A DNA stretch of 64,000 bases from Plasmodium malariae (GCF_900090045.1 NC_041786.1:687501-751500), one strand, 5' to 3'. Counted from the first letter of the stretch, positions 38,250 through 50,093 are shown. Program-made: numbers and translations. Notes: generated from the letters alone by a model not told the origin.

Positions 38250-39077
38250 ATAAAGGTTTTATAACCCTCTTTGTCATTATACCTACACTTTTGCTTTTAG
38301 CCAAGTTTTCTTGCAAAATATTGAATCAATTTTAATGTTTGTTTCTTCATAGATACCTTTTTTTTTTTTTTTTTGTGCAATGCGATTAGCCGCAACATGG
38401 CACGTTTACGTATGTATATGTATATATATACATATGTATACATATGTGTATACATCCATGTACGTGCTTCAACTTATTACTATTCGTTACTTAAGTGTAT
38501 GTGTGAGAAAGCTCGTTCTTCACGCATTTAGATGTTATCAGTGCGCAGACTTTATTTAAAGTGTACATTTGTTTATTGAAATTTTGTCCGTTGTATATGT
38601 ATATATATATGACTAATGACACATATAATATAAGTTTACAATTTGTTTTAACGAAAAGGCCCTTTATTTTTCATTTATATTTTGACACGAAATAAGCAAT
38701 ATATTATTCTTACGTTTTGTTTAATTGTTTGCTTGTTTTTTTGTTCTCATGTTTGTTCATTTATTTTCTTTTTTTTTTTTTTTTTTTTTTTGTCATTGCG
38801 TTAAGTTGTTTTGTTTTGTATATGTTTATATGTTTGCAAGTTTGCATTTTTACACCTTTGAGCGATTACATGTGTACACGTTTACGTGTTGCCTTTGTTG
38901 TGGTGCCCACATTCAAGTTCTATTCATTTTAATTCAGGAAAAAACATAATTAAAAAAAAAAAAAAAGAGAAATTTTTATATTCATATTATTCATAAAAAC
39001 AAAAGTAATTAAACGTTCGTTTGTTTGAGCGGTTAAGTAATATTTATTTATAAATTCCGAAACCTCATTTCTAATTG

Positions 39078-39116
<39 letters not shown>

Positions 39117-39157
39117 TGAATAAGCGTATATATACATACATACGAAGCAGAAAAAAA

Positions 39158-40006
39158 ATGAGCTCCTCAAAATACATTGAAGATGGCATTAATTCAAACA
39201 TAAGAGTTGACGGGAGAACATTATTAACATATAGAACTATCGAAATAAACAAGAATATATTGGTATCAGCAGATGGGAGTAGTAGTGTTATGAATGAAGA
39301 AAACAATGTAATATGTGGAGTAAAACTTTCTCTGCTATCACCTAGTGCAGATGCAAATGATGAAGGTTTTGTCAATTTAAAGATAGACTGCCCTGCATCT
39401 GTAGGTGCAAATAGAATAAAGAAAGAACACTTACAAATTATGACATCAATTATTTATGACTTATGTATAAAAAACAATATTAATAAAAAAAAATTATGTA
39501 TTTTGCCTTCAAAATTTGTTTGGGGAGTTGACATAAATGTAATGGTTTTGAATGCTGGAGGAGGACTATTAGACATTATTAGCATAGCAATATATGTAGC
39601 TTTAAATGATATGACCATGCCTATTGTGAAACCAAAAAAAAAAATTGATGAATTAAATATGTTTCATAACACAAAATGTAAGGACTATCAAGTAGAAATT
39701 GTAGAAAACCAGAAAACCAATTTTCCGTATGAAAATATCCCGATATGTATTTCAATTGGGGAAATAAACAATAAATATATATACGATATGTCAAAGATTG
39801 AAGAGGAATTAGTTGAAAATATTTTTGTAGTGGCTATTACATCAAGCGGAAAATGTGTAGCATTTCATAAGCTCTATGGAATATCAATGGAAATATCTTC
39901 AATATTAAATATGACTGAAAATTCAATAAAAGTTTCACATTTCCTCTTTGAGAAAATTAATGAAGCAATATGTAAAATACGAACAAGAAGTGCCCTAATA
40001 AAATAA
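39158..40006 (+). CDS. RRP42: Exosome complex subunit RRP42 (RNase PH fold)
   Basis: A subunit of the six-membered RNase PH ring of the RNA exosome, which degrades and trims RNA 3'-5' in the nucleus and cytoplasm. Eukaryotic ring subunits are normally inactive and serve as a channel. Single exon, 282 residues. Seen: the N-terminal YIEDGINSNIRVDGRT block typical of the family, NNVICGVKLSLLSP, then LCILPSKFVWGVDINVMVLN and GGGLLDIISIAIYVAL, which align with RRP42 (LCI.P...W.L.VDV..L..GGN..D). RRP42 is preferred over RRP43 or RRP45 for the LCILP-W-VD pattern. An upstream in-frame ATG at 39116 would add 14 residues translated from an AT-repeat edge (IYTYIRSRKK); homology favours the ATG at 39158. 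Confidence 0.9.
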   Translation: MSSSKYIEDGINSNIRVDGRTLLTYRTIEINKNILVSADGSSSVMNEENNVICGVKLSLLSPSADANDEGFVNLKIDCPASVGANRIKKEHLQIMTSIIYDLCIKNNINKKKLCILPSKFVWGVDINVMVLNAGGGLLDIISIAIYVALNDMTMPIVKPKKKIDELNMFHNTKCKDYQVEIVENQKTNFPYENIPICISIGEINNKYIYDMSKIEEELVENIFVVAITSSGKCVAFHKLYGISMEISSILNMTENSIKVSHFLFEKINEAICKIRTRSALIK

Positions 40007-41100
40007 AAGAAACTTGCGCAAACGTTATATGTGTGCATACATACATATATACATATATAAATATGTATATATATATATACGAGGTCCACATTATTAAAAT
40101 AGCAATAATTATCATATTAGACTGTCGGATTATTTTTCCACTTTAAAAAATTAATTACGTGTGATTTTGTATCTTTTGGATATTACACAATTTTAAGTTG
40201 TAAACGATATTGTAAAACAAAATTTGGCTAGTTCTTTTATTCATATATATATATATATATATTCTTTTTTTTTTTATCGACATTTCAGGTAATAAATAAA
40301 AATAGCTAGAAAAAAAAAAATAAAAAAAATAGCCTTTTTTAAAATCAAAAATGAGTATGCACGTTACCGATGTACATAATATTTATACATTTAATTATTA
40401 TATTTATGAACAGGTCATAAAATTAGTTACATTTTTGTGTTACTAACTGGCAATTTAGTTGTGTGCAACGTGCTATTAGGGAGAAAAAAAAAAAAAAAAA
40501 AAAAAATAGCTAAAATGTGTAAATTAATATGTTTTAATTATTTTAACTTAGGAAAGGCCACTTTTACAAATTTACAATTGTGACATAATTTTAAAAGAAT
40601 ATGTATCAATAAATTAAAGTAACCAAAATTGTGACATAGGATATATTTAACATGATGTTGAACGAAAAACAGATCTAGTGGATCATACGCACATTTATCT
40701 ATCTATATATATATAATCTGAACTTATACCATTTGAGAATTGTTCTGTAGCTTTAATCTTTCACCATTTGCTCACATATATATATATATATATATATACA
40801 TATATGTGTATGTACTATTTTTTTATTTTTATATCTTCTTTTGAATTAAAATCTTTTTCTCTAATATTTACCATTTTTACCATTTTTACCATTTTCGCCA
40901 TTTTAGCCATTTTAGCCATTTTTCAGTATAATTTACAAATACAACAATTTATGAAATTTTAACGGCTTTGTTACCACCTTTTTTTGCATATATAAAGTTA
41001 AAGAATACACACACACATATATATATATATTTTTTGTCGTACTAAAATATAGACCGTAATCCATACTCATTTTAAACTTTCACACAGTACAGTCGTTACA
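40007..41100. other. Intergenic region, no gene seen
   Basis: About 1.1 kb between two plus-strand genes. A and T runs, a TA tract at 40778-40796 and a short array of ACCATTTTT/GCCATTTT units at 40867-40925. It should include the promoter of the secreted-protein gene. Confidence 0.6.
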
Positions 41101-44100
41101 ATGAATATAAAAAAAAAGTTTTTGATAGTTTTTTCTTGTTCGTTTATTTTAAAAACATTTTGTGCTCTCCGATTAAGGGATGTAAGAGAGTATTATTCTA
41201 ACGAAATAAGAAATTATAAGGAAAAGCAAAATGACAATTTAGAGAAAGGAAATTTTCCTCAACCAATTGAAAAAAGAAAGAATGTCAATTTAAAAGATGT
41301 ATCGGCTAATATTCTAGAGCCGAATGAAATATTGAGAAGCAATCCTGTAAAGTTCGATTTTGCAAATATGAAGGAACATTTCAATTCAAAGAATTTTTCG
41401 ATGAATAATGGTATGCAAAACAACCAGGACTATCTTCAACGTTATAAAAATTTTAAAACATTAAACACACAAAACAATGTAGATGATGTGAATTCGTCGA
41501 ACCAACAAACAAGTGGTACATATAGTAATTTATCACAAAAAGGAGATGATGAACAAACATATGATAACCGTACGCTCAATAACAATAGTGTTATAAGTAA
41601 TTACGCTAAAGATAGTTCGTTTTATGAAAGTCTGTTGAGCAGTGAACATGCACCACATAACTTGGCAGATGATATGTCTCTAAATGATAGAGGTAGAACA
41701 ATGAACAAGGATGACGTTATCACTTTAGACAGCTCTACAAACGATTTAGAAGACGATACGATTGACTATTTTTCAAATGATGAGGATTACACATTAGGCA
41801 GTGATACTAACTATTTAGACGTCGATACACCTGATTACTTATCAAATGAAGATGATTTCGAAGTAGGCAGTGATACTGACTATTTAGACGATGGTGCAAC
41901 ATACTTCTTTTCAAATGATGATGATGTCGAAGTAGGCAGTGGTACTGACTATTTAGATGATGATGCAATAGACTTCTTTTCAAATGATGATGATGTCGAA
42001 GTAGGCAGTGGTACTGACTATTTAGATGATGATGCAACAGACTACTTTTCAAATGATGATGATGTCGAAGTAAGTAGTGGTACTGACCATTTAGATGATG
42101 GTGCAACAGACTTCTTTTCAAATGATAATGATGTCGAAGTAGACAGGGGTACTGACAATTTAGAAGACGATACGATTAACTATTTTTCAAATGATGGGGA
42201 TTACTTATTAGACAGTGATACTGACTATTTAAACGACGATATCACTGACTACTTGTCAAATAATAATGATTATTTATTAGACAGTTACACGGATGATGCA
42301 GACGAGGATGGTACTGACAACATTCTAAATAGTAATACCCGTGATGTGTTAAACAGAGATAAATATATTAGCAAAAATGATGATAGTGATTCTTTGAATG
42401 TTTCTAATGCTTTCAATAATATATATAATAATTCTTTAAGTAACAAAAATGAAACTTTTCTTGAATTTCCTAATAAAATTCTTCAATTAGATAAAAACGC
42501 AAAATCAAATACAAAGGTAAGAACTAATGATACGGAAAATTTAACTACTGGCAATAAAAAGGACACCAATACTAAAGATATAATAAAATCTAATAAAATA
42601 AACGACACTGTAAATAAATTCAATAATGATAACACATCGGACCCTAAGAACAAATATAACATTAAAAACGAAATAGAAACAAACGAAGTGGACAAAAAAG
42701 GAGTAGGCAAAAACGTAGACAAAAAAGAAGTAGAAACAAAGAAAGTAAACACAGAGCGTAAAGGTAATTCTAAAGAAGAGCTCAAAAATAACAACACAAT
42801 TGGTTTTAAAGAAAAAAATACTATTAACGAATTATTCAACAATAGCAATAAACATAATTCGAAGGAAATATTAAATAATATCAATACAGCTAACGCTAAG
42901 GGTGTATTAAAGAATAGCAGTAAAACAAATAATATTGACAAACCAAAAGATGAGAAACAGTTCAATTCGAAAAACAAACTAAACAAGGACAATGAAACTA
43001 ACTTTGAAGATAAACCAATTTCTTCCAGTAAAAATAATTCCGGACAAGCGTTAAAAAATAGTAGCAAAAGTTATGGTAAGAACAAGGGCAACTATAGGCA
43101 CAAATTAGGTAAAAACAATAGTAACAGTAATAGTAATAGGAGTAATAGTAGTGATAGTAGTAATAGTAGTAGTAGTAGCAGTAGTAGTAGTAGCAGTAGT
43201 AGTAGTAGTAGTAGCAATAACAAATTTAGCAGCAGGGACATAGCTAAACCCAAAGATACATTAAATAAGAACAAAATTCATACTAATGACAGCTCCAAAC
43301 CTAAATATAATGGATATAACGGTAAGGATAAATCTAACAGTGTAAATTCAACTAATATGGGATATATAGCAAAATCTAATAATAAAGAAGCGAAAAATGA
43401 ATACACATTAAAAAATAAAACTAATTATAAGGATAATGACTATACTGGGGATAAATCAAGCACTACTGGTGAAGCTAATGCAGAAAGTAAAACTCTAATT
43501 AGGAACAAAATTAATAGGAGAAAATATATTGATAAAAACACGAATGATAAAAACACGAATGATAAAAACACGAATGATGAAAATGCGAATGATGAAAACG
43601 CGAATAATGAAAACGAGAGTGATGAAAACGAGAGTGATGAAAAAGTGAATGATGAAAAAGCGAATGATGAAAACGCGAATGATGAAGGCGCGAATAATGA
43701 AAACGAGAGTGATGAAAAAGCGAATGATGAAAAGAAGAATTATGAAAAGAAGAATAATGAAAAAAAGAATGATAAAGGGAAAGACAAAAGTAACTCTCAA
43801 AAAATGGTAAAAATAGAAAACAGCAAAAATGTGGATAATACCGTGGACACGTTAAGGAGTAACAACAATAAAGCTAGTGCTACGGAGAAATATCATAGAG
43901 AAAATGAATTAAATGGTATAAAAAATAATATAAGTAGTGATGATAATAGTTTACTTGTAAATGAAGTTAAAAATGAACGTGATGATTTATCAACACCACC
44001 GAAGAGTGAAACGATAAATATAAATGTTATATCTAACCCTACCTTTGAAATTAGTGGAAAGCATTCGCTCAATAAGAAAAAGCATAACACAAAGTCAAAA

Positions 44101-45240
44101 AATAAAAAGAGGAAACATCGTTCACATGTAAGAAGTAACGATGACTATGAGTACGACAGAGGTAAGGGTGATAATAGCAGCATTCACAGTAGACATATTA
44201 TCGGTAGTAGTGATAGAATTGATAGCAGTGGTAGCAGTGAGAGCACTAATGTCGGGGATGCGTCCATAGTAGAGAAGACAAACAGCAGAGAAATTGTAGA
44301 AGCTAAAAAGGAGCATAATAATACACGAAACAAAAAAAATAGAGATTTAACTGATCTGAGCTACAGTGCAAATAATCCTTTAGAGTATACGGAAAATAAA
44401 AAGGAAAAATACGATAAAAATATTTCATCTGAAGATAATGAAAAGGGTATTAAGAATAATACACCGGAAGTGTCGGTTTCAATAGTAGTACCAGAAAATT
44501 TTGAAAAATTAAAAGAAGCTAAAGTTGTAAAACAAGGAACAAAACATGAAAAGGAAGAGAAAAAAATATTGTTCTTACAGATGAACATGCAGGATGGTAA
44601 CGGCAGCATGACTATTGAAACGGAGGACGCCGAGAATGATGATGATGAGGACAGCAACAATACTGAAGCCATAAATCATTTATCTGATGAAAGTGATGAA
44701 GAGGAACATTCAATTAGTTTAGATGAAGAAGGGCACGAATCACTGAATGATTTAATAAAAGAAAAAATGAAAGAAGATAAAAATTTAGAACAGTTTAATG
44801 ATGATGATAAAAGTAGTGTAGAGAATATAGAAAGTTCTGAACATCCATTAATTAGAAAAAAGAAAAATATAATAAGAAATTCTCGTAAAGTGTATAATTT
44901 ACATTTGTATAATTGTTCTTTCATAGATGATTGGGACATAAATCATGAATATATTGATGAAGATGGGAAATTAGTAAAATTAAGTGGATATGTTTTTCAG
45001 AATATGGTCAACTCAGATACTATGCCTACTACCAATATTACTGATTGGAAATTAAAAGGGTCATGTGATTATGATAATTATATTTGCGGTGCTTTGAACT
45101 ATATGAATAATATGTACAGTAAAGGGGAGAGGGTTATATTTGAAGGAAAAATATATGAAGCTGTCAGTGATACTTATGCCACGCCTAAGGAATTGGAAAA
45201 TTTGTGGATTGAAAAAACGAATGATTGTTACAATTTTTAA
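41101..45240 (+). CDS. Secreted protein with acidic repeats and lectin-like C-terminal module
   Basis: 1379 residues, single exon. The first 23 or so residues form a signal peptide (KKKFLIVFSCSFILKTFCA). Layout: residues about 211-400 hold roughly eight copies of a 23-residue acidic repeat (GTDYLDDDATDYFSNDDDVEV type); an Asn/Lys-rich region follows; then a poly-Ser tract near 680-705, short NDENA/NDEKA repeats near 810-890, a basic patch near 1000, and acidic segments. The last 100 residues differ: complex sequence, four Cys, Trp residues, and a YSKGERVIFEGKIYEAV...LW motif that resembles CBM5/12 (chitin-binding type 3) modules. No second membrane segment or GPI signal is seen, so the protein is likely exported or secreted. 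From memory of gene order it may correspond to a putative secreted ookinete protein (PSOP7), unverified. Confidence 0.88.
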   Translation: MNIKKKFLIVFSCSFILKTFCALRLRDVREYYSNEIRNYKEKQNDNLEKGNFPQPIEKRKNVNLKDVSANILEPNEILRSNPVKFDFANMKEHFNSKNFSMNNGMQNNQDYLQRYKNFKTLNTQNNVDDVNSSNQQTSGTYSNLSQKGDDEQTYDNRTLNNNSVISNYAKDSSFYESLLSSEHAPHNLADDMSLNDRGRTMNKDDVITLDSSTNDLEDDTIDYFSNDEDYTLGSDTNYLDVDTPDYLSNEDDFEVGSDTDYLDDGATYFFSNDDDVEVGSGTDYLDDDAIDFFSNDDDVEVGSGTDYLDDDATDYFSNDDDVEVSSGTDHLDDGATDFFSNDNDVEVDRGTDNLEDDTINYFSNDGDYLLDSDTDYLNDDITDYLSNNNDYLLDSYTDDADEDGTDNILNSNTRDVLNRDKYISKNDDSDSLNVSNAFNNIYNNSLSNKNETFLEFPNKILQLDKNAKSNTKVRTNDTENLTTGNKKDTNTKDIIKSNKINDTVNKFNNDNTSDPKNKYNIKNEIETNEVDKKGVGKNVDKKEVETKKVNTERKGNSKEELKNNNTIGFKEKNTINELFNNSNKHNSKEILNNINTANAKGVLKNSSKTNNIDKPKDEKQFNSKNKLNKDNETNFEDKPISSSKNNSGQALKNSSKSYGKNKGNYRHKLGKNNSNSNSNRSNSSDSSNSSSSSSSSSSSSSSSSSNNKFSSRDIAKPKDTLNKNKIHTNDSSKPKYNGYNGKDKSNSVNSTNMGYIAKSNNKEAKNEYTLKNKTNYKDNDYTGDKSSTTGEANAESKTLIRNKINRRKYIDKNTNDKNTNDKNTNDENANDENANNENESDENESDEKVNDEKANDENANDEGANNENESDEKANDEKKNYEKKNNEKKNDKGKDKSNSQKMVKIENSKNVDNTVDTLRSNNNKASATEKYHRENELNGIKNNISSDDNSLLVNEVKNERDDLSTPPKSETININVISNPTFEISGKHSLNKKKHNTKSKNKKRKHRSHVRSNDDYEYDRGKGDNSSIHSRHIIGSSDRIDSSGSSESTNVGDASIVEKTNSREIVEAKKEHNNTRNKKNRDLTDLSYSANNPLEYTENKKEKYDKNISSEDNEKGIKNNTPEVSVSIVVPENFEKLKEAKVVKQGTKHEKEEKKILFLQMNMQDGNGSMTIETEDAENDDDEDSNNTEAINHLSDESDEEEHSISLDEEGHESLNDLIKEKMKEDKNLEQFNDDDKSSVENIESSEHPLIRKKKNIIRNSRKVYNLHLYNCSFIDDWDINHEYIDEDGKLVKLSGYVFQNMVNSDTMPTTNITDWKLKGSCDYDNYICGALNYMNNMYSKGERVIFEGKIYEAVSDTYATPKELENLWIEKTNDCYNF
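41731..42300 (+). repeat. 69-bp coding repeat (23-residue acidic unit), about 8 copies
   Basis: Each unit encodes a D-rich peptide with the frame G/DTDYLDDDxxDYFSNDDDVEVGS. Central copies are nearly identical at DNA level, while the outer ones diverge. It lies in the secreted-protein gene. Confidence 0.9.
43118..43215 (+). repeat. AGT/AGC/AAT trinucleotide tract (Ser/Asn)
   Basis: Encodes an Asn-Ser run followed by about 20 Ser in the secreted protein. On the minus strand it reads as poly-Leu, which is a shadow. Confidence 0.85.
43535..43775 (+). repeat. 15-bp coding repeat (NDENA / NDKNT / SDENE)
   Basis: About 16 copies of AATGATGAAAACGCG-type units in the secreted-protein gene, with changes at the third and fifth codons giving Lys, Thr, Ala and Glu variants. 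Confidence 0.85.
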
Positions 45241-45476
45241 GTGATACGTCAGGATATACACATAAAATACCTACAACCGCATTTATACATAGATACATAT
45301 GTATACATACATAGATGCATATATATATATATATATATATATATTTCTTTTCTTTTTTAGTCACCCCAAAAATATGGCACATGAGAAACAGCATGCTTAT
45401 TCCCCAAGGGGAAGTGACATATGTCTCCTTTGTCTGCCTTTTCATAACGTCACATATGAATGTGGGATTGTTTATG

Positions 45477-45511
<35 letters not shown>

Positions 45512-47075
45512 ATAAATACCCTTTTTTTTAATTTAATTAATCTTTTACCATAAGTATTTGCATGGTGTTTTGTTTATGCTCCTTCTGATTTGGCTAAACA
45601 GAGCCCCAATTGATGTGCTTAGTTTATACACCCTCATATATTCTTTCTTTTTACTAATTTTTATTCGATTTTCCTCGTATTTGTTAGCACTATTTGTTAG
45701 CGCTTGCTTTAGTTAATGTCTACGAGCATCGAATCATCAGTGTATAGAGTAATACAAATGTGCAAATGGCGATCTATCATTTTTGAAATATCGTTTTTAT
45801 ATCTTAACGAAGGATGTGTTGTGATTAATAATGGATAAGCCATTGTCTATTTGTTGAATATCCATTTTGGTTAACCATTAATTAGTTTTGCTTTATTTTA
45901 TTCTGTTTTATATTATTTGACTATTTTTTATTTTACTTTTTTTCATTACCAATTTTGCTTTAACTTTCTTGCTTGCTAAGAGCTATACTCATCCAATAAT
46001 TTGTTAAAATTTCTTAAAATTTGTTAAAATTTGTTAAAATTTCGCCAAATTTCACCAAATTTATCTAAAATTGAAAAGGTACTTTTTGCTGAGCTCGAGA
46101 TACAGTAGGTGATACATAAATTTCTTTATCCCTTCTGTAGTCCCATTTTTATTCTAGCTTATTACTTTGCAATTTTTACAAAAATTTTTTAGAAAAGTGT
46201 AGGGAGTGATGTCCTAAAAATAAGGTCATCACCATGTATAGTTTTTTACACTTCTTCTCTGTTATTCAATTTGTTAATACTTCGACTTATTATAACGTAC
46301 TATATTCTAACATAATATAATTGAGTAAACCTTTTCGAATTAGTGTTACTATTATATAGTTATTCAACATTTGTATAGAAGAAGACATTATCAAGTTGTA
46401 CATAGGCTACAAATGTAAATGCGTTGTATTAATATTCGGCTACCTTAGGCTGTTTTATGTATCATGTTTAGTCGAAAAGTTAGAAATGTTAATGAGGGGG
46501 AGAAAACTGAATTATAGTTGAAACGGTTTGATGTACAATATGACGTATGTTATGATGCGTGATATGACATATGATTTTGCGTACGTTATAACGTACAATT
46601 TGATGAAAGCACATATCGGTTAAAACATAATTATACTTGAGTTCGTTTTTAATTATTTTCAAATAAAGAGAAAATGGTATACACACATGTAGACTTATGC
46701 ACATGCACATGTCCATATGCATACACTTCTAACAAAAGGGCGATATGCTTATTAAAAATGAAGGGAATTTAAAAGGGGGTGGGGGTAAGTGCATAAACAA
46801 CAGTTCACATGGGATAAAAGCCAACATATGCCATTGGTAAAATAAAACTATTTTGGATGCAAGGGAATGCATAGATAAATACTTAATTCTGAATAAAATA
46901 TGCGCATGCACATGTATGGAAAAAAGAAAAAAAATTAGCACTTCTTTCCCGTGAGATATCGAAAAACGCGGAGGGCGACAAAGTTAATAGAAGTAAAACG
47001 TTGAGGTGTGCCCCACTGCTACTGCTACTGCTGCTACTGCTACTGCTGCTACTGCTACTGCTACTGCTGCTACTG

Positions 47076-47123
<48 letters not shown>
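45241..47123. other. Convergent intergenic region
   Basis: 3' flanks of the secreted-protein gene and of the ABC transporter. An island of complex sequence at 45360-45475 between two TA tracts has open frames on both strands but no recognisable product. The rest (45550-46960) is unique AT-rich sequence without a convincing frame, and it contains short AAAATTTGTTAAAATTT repeats near 46000-46040. No RNA gene recognised. Confidence 0.5.
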
Positions 47124-47128
<5 letters not shown>

Positions 47129-47129
47129 G
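47016..47129. repeat. CTA/CTG trinucleotide array overlapping a stop codon
   Basis: About 37 triplets, mixed CTG and CTA then pure CTA. On the minus strand, in the transporter frame, this is CAG, then TAG repeated, so the array supplies the stop codon and many further in-frame stops. Confidence 0.9.
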
Positions 47130-50093
47130 CGCAACTGAAAAAATGTTCATAAAGAGTGGATGATTTTTGACCTGATCGTACGTTCCCACTGAGCTTATTT
47201 CCCCATCATCAACGATAATTACCTTATCCATTTGATGCAGAATTTTTGCTGAGTGCGTAATATAGATTATAGTTTTATTTGGTAGTAACATGTTAATAAG
47301 ACTGAATAGCTTGTCTATATTTGCTTCATCTAAAAAGGAAGTAATTTCATCAAAAATGTATATTGGTGTATCTTTCATAAGGGAGCGAATTATTGATAAT
47401 CTCTGTTTTTGTCCTGATGAGATGGAATCATTTTGAATAATTGTATGAATATGTTCAGGCATTGAGCGAATGAAATTATTTAAATTTAGTTCTTCACATA
47501 ATACATTTACTGTTGCATTTATTATGTCTAATTTGTGTCCATAATGATTCAACAATTCGTAGTTATTTCTGTACAATTCTGTAGATACTTTATCAGTTAA
47601 AATAGTTTTATTCATACAACTATTGCTGTTTGTTGTATCTGTGGTATCATCATCTTCAACTCCATCTTTTACATTTTCACGTATTATTAATTCTTTTTCT
47701 CCTCGAATGAAAGAAATATATTCTTCCTCGGAAGAATTTAAAGAGGGACTAATATTATCTTTACCCTCTATAATATTATTCGAAAATCTTTTAGAATTAT
47801 TATGATATATCTTGTATGAAATGTGTTCATTTTTGTGTGTTAAATTGGATGAAGCGTTATCACTTGTTTGGTTCCCTAGCATGATGGCCTGAAAACAAAT
47901 TTTTTTGCGTATCAAATTTTCAAAGTCCATACTGTCAAAAATTATTTTTGGTGTCCTACTACTGTCCTTTCTTTCCCAGTTGTTACCAATTCCACTACTA
48001 CTACTACCCCGCCCACAACTGTAACTGATTTTTTTTTTTTTTTTTCCACTTTTTTCTTCCTCCCTTTGAACAGGTATCAGCGCGTAAGTTAAATTCTCAT
48101 AAAGGGACCTATTCAAAACACAGCACTCCTGCTCATTGATAGACACAATATTTTTTTTAAAAAATGTTTTGTCTATATCTTTTATATTATAATTATCAAC
48201 ATATATATTACCTTCGTATTCATATTCCTTTGTTAATAATTTCCATAATGTGGATTTACCTGACCCACTTTTTCCTACAATGGCTACTTTTTCATTTTTA
48301 TTTATTTCAAAATTTATATTTGTCAACACTTTCTTTTTCCTATTTTCATCATAACTGTTATATGAAAAGTGTACATTTTCAAATCTTATCGACCCCCTAA
48401 CCTCTCGAGGAAACTTGTTATTTTCATCCGCTGGTAGGGACTTCCGGGGGGTGCAAACGTTCCCCTCTACTCTGCCACTATTAGTACTGCTCTCATTAGT
48501 AGTAGTACTACTACTACTACTACTACTATTATCTGTATTGCATACATTATTAATGCAGCCATTGCTACTGCCATCATTTATATTGCCTATCTTCTTGTGC
48601 GGCTCTAAAACAAGGCTATAGTTCCTCTGGATGATGTCGGCCATTGGTGGACAGTTCTCCTCATGAGGATCGTTACTACTGTTGTACTTGCTCAATGCCT
48701 CACTGCTTCCACATGTGTGAGTACCTACTGGGGGCACGTCGATAATTTCATAAATTTTGCGTAAACTTAAGTGAAGAATGCTTAGGTCCTTCTTCAGCTT
48801 AATCATACCTATTAGGCCCAAACCTAACATACTACTATAAGCAATAAAAGAGACAAGCTGACCATGGGTAATATTATTCTTACTGAGTTCGATTTTACCA
48901 AAACATAAAATTGAACAAATAACAAGATTAGTACCTATATTTAAAAAAGAATAAAACAAGGATTCACAATGGACATATTTATCATTCAATTTTTTTGTGA
49001 ATTTTAACTCATCGGAAAAATATTTATTTTCATAATTTTCATTTGCAAATAAAGAAATAATATTTTTTTTTTTTAAAATGTCGGAAAAACGAGCCATTTG
49101 TTTTTCTTCAAAATGAGCTACATCCATCTTAATATTTCTTAACCTTCTCAAAATAAATAATGCAAAGAAACCATATGCTGGTACAATGATAATACATAAT
49201 TTTGTCAAATAAGAGGAGATAAAAACCATCGATATAATACCTCCTATTATTGAATTTATATAACGTAAGATTTGAGTTATACATGTAATCAATTCCTTCG
49301 ATGATAATTTTATTTCATTAAATGTGCAGTTCACTAAATAGTCAGCTGATTTAGTTTTATTAAACTTCTCATCATTCTGTGTAATTATCTTATAATGTAC
49401 TTGTCTCTTTAATCGGTATTCCACTCTTGTAATACATTTATTTGTAAAGTATATTCTAAAATAAGATGCTAACCCTCCACATACAAAATAGGGCAAAAAA
49501 TTAAATATAGTACTTACTGTCTTATTATTATCTGATTTGAATAAAAATTTTTTTAAAAAATTCGTTTTTTGCAATAATGTTATTAACAAATTAGACTTGG
49601 TATATTCCCCATCCTCTGCTTCAACACATTGACCCATTATTTTTGGATAACTTAAATTTGTATATGCATTAATAGCTAAAAATAGTAAAGCTATGGACAG
49701 CAGTGTTTTCTCATACGCGGTCATGTCTTTTACTGCCCTCAGTATGTAGTTCATCCGTTCTGTTCCCCCTCCTACTACTCCTTTTACCATTTCTTCTCTT
49801 CTTACTACTCCTTTTACCATTTCTTCTCTTCCTACTACTCCTTTTACCATTTCTTCTCTTCCTACTACTCCTTTTACCATTTCTTCTCTTCTTACTACTC
49901 CTTTTCCCATTTCTTCTCTTCCTACTACTCCTTTTCCCATTTCTAAGCCATCTACACTTCGGATGCTCCGTTTAGGATTGTCAATACTCGCATCCCCTGT
50001 ATCATTATGACCAAACATGTTACGAATACTTTCTAAATAACGACCTGTACCTCTTCTTTCACCTTCCCCTAATTTTCGAAGAGCATTTCCCAT
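47124..50093 (-). CDS. ABCB5: ABC transporter, B-family half-size (MDR/TAP type)
   Basis: 989 residues: one membrane domain and one ATPase domain, so it should act as a dimer. A non-family N-terminal region carries six copies of a decapeptide GREEMVKGVV (residues about 50-108). Membrane segments follow (for example LLSIALLFLAINAY near 137), with several more to about residue 430. ATPase motifs: Walker A GKSGSGKST near 605, Q-loop NEQE, signature SSGQKQRLS near 890, Walker B IYIFDE near 912, and H-loop YITHSA near 943. The Walker A to signature distance is about 285 residues, against about 100 in normal transporters, because of a Ser/Asn-rich insertion. A second Asn/Ser insertion lies between the membrane and ATPase domains. 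All catalytic residues are present. The substrate is unknown. The name ABCB5 (MDR5) rests on remembered gene order and is tentative. Confidence 0.92.
49771..49942 (-). repeat. 30-bp coding repeat (GREEMVKGVV), about 6 copies
   Basis: Units read CTTACTACTCCTTTTACCAT plus TTCTTCTCTT on the plus strand. They differ at one codon (Gly/Arg) and one base (Val/Gly). Within the ABC transporter gene. Confidence 0.9.

Larger units (their letters stand above)
36153..39157. other. Divergent intergenic region between NOC2 and RRP42
   Basis: 3 kb with promoters expected at both ends. Contains two tandem arrays (listed separately), many A/T runs and one small open frame (38064-38249). No RNA gene recognised. 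Confidence 0.55.

Noticed and set aside
42483..43067. Minus-strand frame of 194 codons rich in Leu and Phe
   Set aside because: Shadow of the Asn/Lys-rich coding sequence on the plus strand.
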